Source: Thermotogae bacterium (GTDB lineage: Bacteria > Thermotogota > Thermotogae > B3-G13). From it: a stretch of DNA of 5,336 nt. The first letter of the stretch is position 1, and the number at the start of each line of letters is the position of its first letter. The notes under the pieces are model-generated. The model ran no database searches, was not told the DNA's origin, and was given only the letters and a program-made list of their open reading frames with translations. Below, piece by piece: positions 1 through 5,277 of the stretch. The DNA lies in NCBI GenBank assembly GCA_015486095.1, contig WFSK01000159.1, positions 1 through 5,336 on the forward strand, written 5' to 3'. The position numbers and the translations under genes were made by a program.

Positions 1-945
1 AGATTCGATATATCACAACAGCATACCGGACAACACATATTGAGTGCAGTCTTTCAAAATGACTTCAACGCCCGTACCATATCTTTTCATATGGGTGAAG
101 AATATTCTACCATAGATCTAGACACGATATACCTAACAAAGGAAATGGCAGAAGAAGTAGAAAGGAAATGCCTTGAGCATATAATCGAAGCGAAAGATAT
201 CAAGGTGTATTTCATAGATAGAAATAAGATATCGCTGAAACCATTTAGGAAGATACCTGATAAACTACCTGAAAGAGCAAGGGTGGTAGAGATCCCAGGT
301 GTAGATCTGAGTCTCTGTGGTGGGACCCATGTTAAAAACACCGCCGAAGTAGGTTTGATAAAGATATTGAAGTGGGAAAAAGTAAGAGGGAAAAATACGA
401 GGGTGTATTTTATATGTGGCAATAGGGCCCTCAAAGATTATCAACTGAAGAATTCCATATTGTATGATATAGGAAATATTTTATCTGTGGGGATAAAAGA
501 TGTATTGGAGAAGATCGAAAAGGAACACGAAGAATTGAGAATGAATTTCAAAATGATAAAACGATTGAAAAGAGAATTGGCGATCTACATAGCCGATGAA
601 GTATATGCAGATGCCATTGTAAAAGGAAATGATAGGTACCTTTTGAGAAGATTTGAAGATATAGAACTGGGTAGATATGTAGCGGGTGAACTTGCTCAGA
701 AACGTGATGCGGTCTTTTTCCTGGAGATCGATGATGAAAAGCCTTCTTTAATAATGGGTAAGGGAAACGAAGCAGAATATGATATGTTATCTGCTGCCAT
801 GGATTGGAAGAGAAGATTCGGCCTTCGTGGTGGAGGGAAAGGGAATATTATAACGCTGTGTTTTGAAGATAAGTATACTTTCGGAAAGGTACTCGATGAT
901 ATAAGAAAGATTTTGGAGGTGAACGATGTACAAAAAACTCTGTAG
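1..945 (+). CDS. alaX: Alanyl-tRNA editing protein, AlaX-L type (5' end outside window)
   Basis: Probable free-standing editing hydrolase that removes wrongly attached Ser or Gly from tRNA-Ala in the cytoplasm. The frame is open from the first base, so the gene starts off the left edge; the TTG at 40 lies inside a conserved motif and is not the start. Counting codons from base 1, the zinc-site motif HTGQH is at 8-12 and the second half, CGGTH, at 106-110, giving the family's HxxxH and CxxxH ligands. The stretch between them, with SFHMGEEYSTIDLD, is typical of AlaX rather than of the editing domain inside alanyl-tRNA synthetase. A Lys/Glu-rich helical stretch (about 150-200) leads to a DHHA1-like C-terminal domain with a Gly-rich segment, GLRGGGKGN, at 274-282. 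The 314 codons present suggest roughly 80 N-terminal residues are missing, judging from a usual AlaX-L length near 400. The 3' end overlaps the next gene by 20 nt. Family assignment is seen directly; amino-acid specificity is inferred. Confidence 0.92.
   Translation, partial: RFDISQQHTGQHILSAVFQNDFNARTISFHMGEEYSTIDLDTIYLTKEMAEEVERKCLEHIIEAKDIKVYFIDRNKISLKPFRKIPDKLPERARVVEIPGVDLSLCGGTHVKNTAEVGLIKILKWEKVRGKNTRVYFICGNRALKDYQLKNSILYDIGNILSVGIKDVLEKIEKEHEELRMNFKMIKRLKRELAIYIADEVYADAIVKGNDRYLLRRFEDIELGRYVAGELAQKRDAVFFLEIDDEKPSLIMGKGNEAEYDMLSAAMDWKRRFGLRGGGKGNIITLCFEDKYTFGKVLDDIRKILEVNDVQKTL
915..922 (+). promoter_or_regulatory. Strong Shine-Dalgarno for the PspC-domain gene
   Basis: GGAGGTGA is a near-perfect complement to the 16S rRNA tail. 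It ends 3 nt before the ATG at 926 and lies inside the last codons of the alaX gene. It fixes the start of the next gene and shows that this gene is translated well even though it overlaps its upstream neighbour. Confidence 0.85.
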
Positions 946-1327
946 ATCTGTTAAAAATAGGAAACTGGGTGGAGTTTGTGGAGGGATCGCAGAATATCTA
1001 AACGTAGATCCAACGCTGATAAGAATAATATTCATAGTCTTAATGATAACCTGGGGGAGTGGAATACTCATATATTTACTTCTCTGGCTTATATTACCGG
1101 AGTGTTCATCGGAAAAGGCAGAAGAAACCAGTGATTACGTATACGACGAAAAAAAGGGCGAATGGATAGGGAAAGCCAGGGATAATGCCGCTTTAATCGT
1201 TGGGATCACTTTAACAATTATAGGCATTTTAGTTCTGGCCGGGCATTTTATACCTCATTTTTCTGTAAGCCTTGTATGGGCAGTAGCACTCATAATATTC
1301 GGTCTCTACTTGATATTGAAGAGGTAA
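926..1327 (+). CDS. PspC-domain membrane protein with extra C-terminal membrane hairpin
   Basis: Small (133 aa) inner-membrane protein. Residues 1-60 are a clear PspC domain: a basic N-terminus, then GGVCGGIAEYLNVDPTLIR, then a long hydrophobic stretch (about 31-57) ending LLLWLILPE. A charged linker (61-86) is followed by two more membrane segments at about 88-107 and 113-131, resembling the membrane unit found in LiaF-type proteins. PspC domains act in phage-shock and related envelope-stress responses, where they sense membrane damage or bind PspA-like partners or regulators; no such partner is encoded in this window. The start is set by the strong ribosome site at 915-922. It overlaps alaX by 20 nt and the next gene begins 3 nt after its stop, so the two membrane proteins probably form one translationally linked pair. 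The PspC domain is certain; the stress-sensing role is inferred from the family. Confidence 0.9.
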   Translation: MYKKLCRSVKNRKLGGVCGGIAEYLNVDPTLIRIIFIVLMITWGSGILIYLLLWLILPECSSEKAEETSDYVYDEKKGEWIGKARDNAALIVGITLTIIGILVLAGHFIPHFSVSLVWAVALIIFGLYLILKR

Positions 1328-1330
1328 TTC

Positions 1331-2209
1331 ATGAAGCGTATAGATGTCGTAATCGGGTCTATATTTCTCCTCTTCGGGATTCTTCTCCTCACCTGGACAA
1401 CCAAAGGTATACCCTTACATCTGTTGGATAAGTTGAGGATATACTGGCCAGTGATAATCATCATCTTCGGTATATATTTCCTCCTCTGCGCATTTTTGGA
1501 ACAAAGGATATCTGCACTCATCACTGTCTCTCTTGTAGGCTTCTTTGGAATATTTTTGTACACGTATAATCCTATCCTTGTTGCTATCCCTCCAGTAGAA
1601 GAATTCAAAGAATACATCTCTGAAAAATACGAAGATATATCGGGTTTAGAAGTGGATCTCGATCTCGATGTTGGGAAGGCTGATATATCCGGAGAGAGCA
1701 AGGACCTATACGATGGGATCATCGTTCATAGTAATACCGTGAAAGTGAATAGGAGATTTTTTAAATGGGATAGCAAAGCAAAGCTGATCATCGAGACTAC
1801 TTGGAATAAGTCCGTCAAAAGAGTAAAGAAAGATAACATCTGGAATCTACACTTCAACAATACCGTTCCTCTTGAACTCAATTTGAGGGCAAATGTCTCC
1901 TCTGTTTCTGTAGATCTAACTTCCCTTAGAGCATCCACTGTGAAGATAGATGCTAACGTTTCTGCGGTGGATCTGATAGTGGGAAAAAGAAATTCAGATG
2001 TGGAGGTAAACTGTGATGTTTCGAGTATAAACATAGCAGTTCCAAAAGGTGTCTCAGCCGTCGTTAACGTAGATAAGGCACTTTCTGGGGTAGAAATCGT
2101 GGGATTCAAAAAAATGGGAGGAGAGTACCTCACTTCTGACTCAACGAACAATCCAGTCAGGATCAGAATAAGAGGGAACTTGTCGAAGATCTCACTGATA
2201 CATAGATGA
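1331..2209 (+). CDS. LiaF-like membrane protein with C-terminal beta-repeat (DUF4097/toast-rack-like) domain
   Basis: A 292-aa protein with three hydrophobic segments (about 6-22, 39-56 and 60-77) and then a soluble, beta-rich part (about 105-290). The second half contains loosely repeating units of about 20 residues that alternate hydrophobic and polar residues, with recurring SSVSVDL, SAVDLIV, SSINIAV and SGVEIVG motifs near 190, 211, 231 and 252. This suggests a short beta-solenoid, as in DUF4097/LiaF-C ('toast rack') domains. LiaF-type proteins pair with PspC-like partners and tune cell-envelope stress signalling, which fits the PspC gene 3 nt upstream. I see no two-component genes here, so any signalling partner would have to lie elsewhere. 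The ATG at 1331 has GAGG at 1321-1324 with a 6-nt spacer. The stop overlaps the comEC start as ATGA. The family call rests on architecture and position, not on a unique motif. Confidence 0.75.
   Translation: MKRIDVVIGSIFLLFGILLLTWTTKGIPLHLLDKLRIYWPVIIIIFGIYFLLCAFLEQRISALITVSLVGFFGIFLYTYNPILVAIPPVEEFKEYISEKYEDISGLEVDLDLDVGKADISGESKDLYDGIIVHSNTVKVNRRFFKWDSKAKLIIETTWNKSVKRVKKDNIWNLHFNNTVPLELNLRANVSSVSVDLTSLRASTVKIDANVSAVDLIVGKRNSDVEVNCDVSSINIAVPKGVSAVVNVDKALSGVEIVGFKKMGGEYLTSDSTNNPVRIRIRGNLSKISLIHR
2206..2209 (+). promoter_or_regulatory. ATGA stop/start overlap coupling the LiaF-like gene to comEC
   Basis: The TGA stop of the upstream gene (2207-2209) shares bases with the ATG of comEC (2206-2208). 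The 20 bases before it contain no GGAGG-like sequence. Translation of comEC therefore probably depends on ribosomes finishing the upstream gene. Confidence 0.7.
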
Positions 2210-3630
2210 GCAGAATTGTCTATAACAGGACTTTTTTCATCGCATTGGCATTCTTCATTGGGATTGTCACAGAGATCACACTGAAAATGAAGCCATCCTG
2301 GTTACTCCTCTTTATAGGAATAACAGTTATCCTCTCCCTGATAAATCTGAATAAATCTATTTTCATTGTGTTCGTATTACTTCTCATTCTTTCAATAGGG
2401 GCATTCTTCGTCGATATCCATCGAGTAGCCAATATTACTGGAAGAGTAAGATTGGTTGGTATAGCAGCGTATACGAGCAGAAGAACTATCGTGTTGAAGA
2501 ATGTGAGGGCCTTTATCGACGATAAATGGAGCACTCTTTACGGAAAATGCAGAATCTTCCTGGGGAAGAGGATAAATATGAGGATAAATATGGGTGACCT
2601 CGTTTATGTGGATGGTTCAGCTACTCCATCCGGCTTCCCAGGTGATATGTGCGCCATTAAGATTTCTGAACCTTCCCAGATAGGGAATTTATCTCCAAAC
2701 TGGTCCATCCTCGGTACACTTCTTTCAAGGATCGATGAATTGAGAGACTACCTCACATCTGAATTCAAAAGAACGATTCCACGTTATTCTTTTCTCGCAT
2801 CTTCCATATTGCTGGGAGATAGAAGAGATATCCCTGACAACGTGTATTCGGTTATCAAGAGATCTGGTTTCATGCATGTATTTGCCATATCTGGGATGCA
2901 CGTTATGATATTTGCTGGGCTTCTCTTCGTAACTCTCTCCTGGCTTAGAGTTCCAAGAAATATGAAGTATCTCATCTCCATCCTGAGTATCATCTTCTTC
3001 ATATGTTTAACGGGTTTCTCCATACCAACCGTTAGGGCAGGAGTTATGGCGATAATGATACTCTTCATACGGCTTCTGGACCGATCTGCAAAGACTATAA
3101 ACGTAATAGGCATAGTAGCCATCATCTTCATGCTGATAGACCCCTACATCGTATTCGAACCATCTTTTCAATTAACATTCATAGGAACGATAGCCCTAGT
3201 TTTATTATTTCCTATATTCTACGATACCATCTCCAGATTCATACATAACAGATTCATATCCGGATACTTAGCGGCTATTCTTGCTATAAACGCAGGAATG
3301 ATACCGATCATCTCTTATCATTTCGGCGTAATATATCTTGCCAGCATTCCCTGGAATGCTATTTTCATCCCCCCATTACTATCTGTATTGCTCGAGGTAG
3401 GTTTTGTCTTGATGTTTCTCCTACTCACTCACGTTCCATTCTTGTCCATCATCTTCGGCTACTCCATGGACGCGCTCCTGAATGTCTTCTATCTTATAAC
3501 TGTATTCGTAACGTCTTTGCCTAACGACATCATACATATCCGAATGAATATCTGGGCGATCATGGGCTTTTACATTGCCTTGCTCACATTGGTTCTTATG
3601 TATCCATTTCATCATAAAATCATGAGATGA
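2206..3630 (+). CDS. comEC: ComEC/Rec2 DNA-uptake channel, short form lacking the metallo-beta-lactamase domain
   Basis: Inner-membrane channel that carries single-stranded DNA into the cytoplasm during natural transformation. N-terminal membrane segments (about 9-23, 31-48, 51-68) precede an OB-fold-like soluble domain (about 75-160, DUF4131 type). The Competence domain follows: LLGDRRDIPD at 202-211, the hallmark FAISGMHVMIFAG at 226-238, SIPTVRAGVMA at 272-282, DPYIVFEPSFQLTFIG at 312-327, and further membrane helices to the end. At 474 aa it is much shorter than full-length ComEC (about 700-800 aa). It stops where the C-terminal metallo-beta-lactamase (proposed nuclease) domain would begin, and the downstream DNA encodes an opposing gene instead. 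No Shine-Dalgarno is visible before the ATG. The ATGA overlap with the upstream gene suggests termination-reinitiation, and the start keeps the first membrane helix intact. Function in transformation is inferred; no pilus or other com genes are present in this window. Confidence 0.92.
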   Translation: MSRIVYNRTFFIALAFFIGIVTEITLKMKPSWLLLFIGITVILSLINLNKSIFIVFVLLLILSIGAFFVDIHRVANITGRVRLVGIAAYTSRRTIVLKNVRAFIDDKWSTLYGKCRIFLGKRINMRINMGDLVYVDGSATPSGFPGDMCAIKISEPSQIGNLSPNWSILGTLLSRIDELRDYLTSEFKRTIPRYSFLASSILLGDRRDIPDNVYSVIKRSGFMHVFAISGMHVMIFAGLLFVTLSWLRVPRNMKYLISILSIIFFICLTGFSIPTVRAGVMAIMILFIRLLDRSAKTINVIGIVAIIFMLIDPYIVFEPSFQLTFIGTIALVLLFPIFYDTISRFIHNRFISGYLAAILAINAGMIPIISYHFGVIYLASIPWNAIFIPPLLSVLLEVGFVLMFLLLTHVPFLSIIFGYSMDALLNVFYLITVFVTSLPNDIIHIRMNIWAIMGFYIALLTLVLMYPFHHKIMR

Positions 3631-3644
3631 TTCAATGCCCTTCA

Positions 3645-4313
3645 CTATTTACCCTTCCTTATATGGATTCTCATCTTCACGTTCAGCAGTATCATCGAAT
3701 CGTCTTTCGTATTCCATATCACCTTTTCGGCATCCGTGATATCATTTTTATCCCTGTCAACGATGTGAACACGCCCTTCCAATATTATCTTATCCTTAGG
3801 AGAATCCATTTGGAATTTATCAGTAAGGACATACCACTTTCCTTTGGTTATTTCTACCCTTTTCCCCGAAGTGGCATAGCCAGTATATATATCCTTATCT
3901 ATGTTAGCGGATATATGATCGCACTTCACTATCGTAGTTGTTCCCTCTTTTGTCTTGGTGAAAACGATGTCTCCATCTATGTCACCTATGTTCTCGTTTA
4001 GATTGAATTTAAAACTCTCAGCTGTCACAGTGGCATCTTTCAGCAATATCTCTAAGTCTCCAGAACCTTCGGCAGTTTGAACGTTGTCCTTTTCCTGATA
4101 CGTTATAGTGGCTGCCTTTATAGTATATTTATCCCCCTTCTTTATTAAGGCGTTAAAGAGGATGGTTTTACTCTTCTGGTATATGACTCGGGGACTTTCG
4201 ACATAGAGTATCTCTTCCCCTTCTTTCTTGCCCTGTTTCTGAGAAAAGAGTGCAGAAGAAAGTAGAACCAATATTAAAATGATTGCCAGTTCAACCTTAA
4301 GTGCATATCTCAC
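3645..4313 (-). CDS. lptA: LptA/OstA-like periplasmic lipopolysaccharide-transport protein
   Basis: A 222-aa exported protein. It has a short basic start (MRYALK), a hydrophobic core at about 7-23 and then a polar, charged mature chain, consistent with a signal peptide cut near 21-24 or an uncleaved anchor. The mature part is beta-rich with OstA-type repeats: a first unit around 66-92 (KAATITYQ... EGSGDLEILL), a second around 94-120 (ATVTAESFKFNLNENIGDIDG) and a last around 178-216 (LEGRVHIVDRD... DAEKVIWN). LptA proteins form the periplasmic bridge that carries lipopolysaccharide from the inner-membrane LptBFGC complex to LptD; LptC and LptD domains share the fold, so an LptC-like role is possible. 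The start is GTG with GGAGG 9 nt upstream (4323-4327). An ATG 7 nt further upstream is out of frame and reaches a stop within eight codons. It converges on comEC (14-bp gap) and diverges from coaE. No lptB or other lpt gene is present in this window. Confidence 0.78.
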   Translation of the reverse strand: MRYALKVELAIILILVLLSSALFSQKQGKKEGEEILYVESPRVIYQKSKTILFNALIKKGDKYTIKAATITYQEKDNVQTAEGSGDLEILLKDATVTAESFKFNLNENIGDIDGDIVFTKTKEGTTTIVKCDHISANIDKDIYTGYATSGKRVEITKGKWYVLTDKFQMDSPKDKIILEGRVHIVDRDKNDITDAEKVIWNTKDDSMILLNVKMRIHIRKGK

Positions 4314-4322
4314 CTATCATCG

Positions 4323-4327
4323 CCTCC
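4323..4327 (-). promoter_or_regulatory. Shine-Dalgarno supporting the GTG start of the LptA-like gene
   Basis: On the minus strand this reads GGAGG, preceded by TTT and followed by a 9-nt spacer to GTG at 4313-4311. The nearer ATG (4320-4318) is only 2 nt from it and opens a seven-codon frame, so the GTG is the better start. Confidence 0.7.
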
Positions 4328-4349
4328 AAAGGATATTTGTTGTTACATG

Positions 4350-4375
4350 TTATATAATTTTACCATATTATATAA
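4350..4375. repeat. Perfect 9-bp inverted repeat with 8-bp spacer in the divergent promoter region
   Basis: TTATATAAT at 4350-4358 is exactly complementary to ATTATATAA at 4367-4375, with spacer TTTACCAT. Each arm also contains the 8-bp palindrome TTATATAA, so the site is two copies of a palindrome 18 bp apart. It sits between the lptA and coaE starts and overlaps the best minus-strand -10 box. It could be an operator for a dimeric repressor or simply AT-rich promoter DNA. Confidence 0.45.
4367..4372 (-). promoter_or_regulatory. Candidate -10 box for the LptA-like gene
   Basis: On the minus strand these bases read TATAAT, an exact sigma-70-type -10 hexamer, about 54 bp upstream of the GTG start. 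That would give a leader of roughly 45 nt containing the ribosome site. No good -35 hexamer is seen at 16-18 bp spacing; TTGTAT lies only 14 bp away. The call therefore rests on the -10 alone. Confidence 0.4.
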
Positions 4376-4392
4376 GATTCCATGAGATACAA

Positions 4393-4421
4393 TTGGACCA
4401 TGAGTTCTTGTATGATAAAAT
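4393..4421 (+). promoter_or_regulatory. Candidate coaE promoter immediately before the start codon
   Basis: TTGGAC (4393-4398) and TAAAAT (4416-4421) are 17 bp apart; an alternative -10, TATGAT, lies at 4411-4416. Either one would place the transcription start within a few bases of the coaE ATG at 4428, implying a leaderless or very short-leader mRNA. The -35 match is only partial. Confidence 0.4.
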
Positions 4422-4427
4422 AGGAAT

Positions 4428-5030
4428 ATGCTGGTAATAGGATTAACGGGTAGAATGGCATCTGGTAAATCTACCATTTCGCGTTTACTTAAAGAAAAGG
4501 GGGCCGTAATCATAGATCTGGATAAAGTTGGACATATGCTTCTATTTACGGATAAGGAAATCATCGACAAAGTGACATCGATCTTTGGAAAGGAGATATG
4601 GAATGGGAATAGGATAGATAGGAAGAAGCTCGGAAAGTTGGCCTTTGAGAGTGAAGATAAAATAAAGAAGCTGAATGCCATCATGCATCCTAAGATGAAA
4701 CAGGCAGTTGTTGATATACTGGATAGATTGGATGAGATGAAGGTAAAGGTGGCAGTTATAGAAGGGGCTTTATTGGTGGAGATTGGATTGATAGAACTGG
4801 TTGATGTAGTTATAGTAGCAGATGCGGATGAAGAAACAGAAATAACGAGAATACAGAGGCGTGATAAGTTGACGAGTGATGAGATCAAAAAGAGATTGAG
4901 TAAACAGATGTCCAGAAAAGCCCTTTTGAGGATAGCAGATTGGGTAATAGATACCACTGACTCTATTGAAACAACTAAAGAACGTGTGGATGAAATATGG
5001 GAAGAGATAACCCTAAATCCTGGGATTTAG
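4428..5030 (+). CDS. coaE: Dephospho-CoA kinase
   Basis: Cytoplasmic enzyme for the last step of coenzyme A synthesis: ATP-dependent phosphorylation of the ribose 3'-hydroxyl of dephospho-CoA. At 200 aa it has normal family length. The P-loop GLTGRMASGKST is at 5-16. The substrate-site segment VIIDLDKVGHMLL (27-39) contains the conserved Asp-Leu/Ala-Asp stretch. LNAIMHPKM (82-90) carries the conserved His-Pro. VIEGALLVEIGL (110-121) matches the family 'PLLFE' segment, followed by VDVVIVADA. RIQRRDKLTSDEIKKRLSKQ (141-160) is the lid region, and IADWVIDTTDS (169-179) matches the typical 'ADxVIDN' C-terminal signature with Thr replacing the usual Asn. The start is fixed by an in-frame TAA at 4416-4418 and by the motif beginning at residue 3. 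The only ribosome-site-like sequence is AGGA just 2 nt before the ATG. It is divergent from the LptA-like gene. The last codons form a perfect hairpin that spans the stop codon. Confidence 0.96.
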   Translation: MLVIGLTGRMASGKSTISRLLKEKGAVIIDLDKVGHMLLFTDKEIIDKVTSIFGKEIWNGNRIDRKKLGKLAFESEDKIKKLNAIMHPKMKQAVVDILDRLDEMKVKVAVIEGALLVEIGLIELVDVVIVADADEETEITRIQRRDKLTSDEIKKRLSKQMSRKALLRIADWVIDTTDSIETTKERVDEIWEEITLNPGI

Positions 5031-5031
5031 G
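5012..5031 (+). other. Perfect 9-bp hairpin across the coaE stop codon
   Basis: CCTAAATCC (5012-5020) is exactly complementary to GGATTTAGG (5023-5031), with only TG between; in RNA the inner pair would open to a 4-nt loop. The coaE TAG stop is within the 3' arm. No T-run follows (next bases AGTTAAAATAAAC), so it is not a standard intrinsic terminator. It may protect the mRNA 3' end or be a processing signal. Confidence 0.5.
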
Positions 5032-5053
5032 AGTTAAAATAAACAGGTTCTAT

Positions 5054-5277
5054 ATCAAGAAAAGCATATGAAACACTCACAACAGCCTCTCAACAACGAT
5101 AGCGGTTTACAGTGAAAGAAATAGTGGGGTCGAACAACGTCTTCACTTACATTAACGATGCACACCACCAAAACTCCATGAGGTAGGAGGTATATCTCGA
5201 CGTGCAAATGTTGTAAGTGGTTGTGAAGTAAACCTATCGTTGTTTCGAGGCAGGTGTGAGTGTACCTTATGCTTGAT
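5054..5277. ncRNA. Putative structured RNA or palindromic element: long rod-like imperfect inverted repeat
   Basis: About 224 nt fold back on themselves with nested helices: 5054-5058/5273-5277, 5064-5068/5268-5272, 5073-5081/5255-5263 (9 bp), 5085-5089/5247-5251, 5092-5102/5234-5244 (11 bp), 5105-5110/5228-5233, 5144-5151/5212-5219 (8 bp) and 5160-5163/5202-5205, about 53 pairs in all. Breaks are small and mostly symmetric (4x4, 3x3, 2x2), except for a bulge at 5059-5063 and a large asymmetric bubble (5111-5143 against 5220-5227). No reading frame of credible length crosses it. The rod with a central bubble and a terminal stem is the architecture of 6S RNA, which binds RNA polymerase, but I see no diagnostic sequence. 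The apical part lacks the GGAA-loop and CAGGUCAGG features of SRP RNA and the conserved blocks of RNase P RNA and tmRNA. Strand is undecided because either strand folds the same way. A decayed palindromic mobile element is the main alternative. The pairing is seen; the RNA role is inferred. Confidence 0.45.

Noticed and set aside
3619..3631. Small hairpin ATCAT-GAG-ATGAT at the comEC stop, considered as a terminator between the convergent genes
   Set aside because: It has only 5 AT-rich base pairs and no T-run on either strand, so it is too weak to call.
3627..4001. A 124-codon plus-strand reading frame just after comEC, considered as a missing comEC C-terminal part
   Set aside because: It is antisense to the LptA-like gene, which has a signal peptide, ribosome site and family motifs. 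The frame shows no metallo-beta-lactamase HxHxDH-type motif.
4343..4957. A 204-codon minus-strand reading frame opposite coaE
   Set aside because: It is a low-complexity Ser/Ile/Thr-rich shadow of coaE, which carries all the family motifs on the plus strand.
5070..5185. Short plus-strand frames, such as one of about 24 codons starting at the GTG at 5112 and ending in TAG near 5184
   Set aside because: The frame is very short, has no ribosome site and lies inside the self-complementary region; it is better explained as chance.
5054..5277. SRP RNA, RNase P RNA or tmRNA as the identity of the rod-like element
   Set aside because: By eye the apical part lacks the SRP GGAA-loop and CAGGUCAGG/AGCAGCC blocks. 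There is no GAGGAAAGUCC-like RNase P core, and no tmRNA acceptor, T-arm or tag reading frame on either strand.
5054..5277. Integron attC site or retron RNA
   Set aside because: No RYYYAAC/GTTRRRY core pair sits at the ends, the element is longer than typical attC sites, and no integrase or reverse transcriptase is visible in the window.
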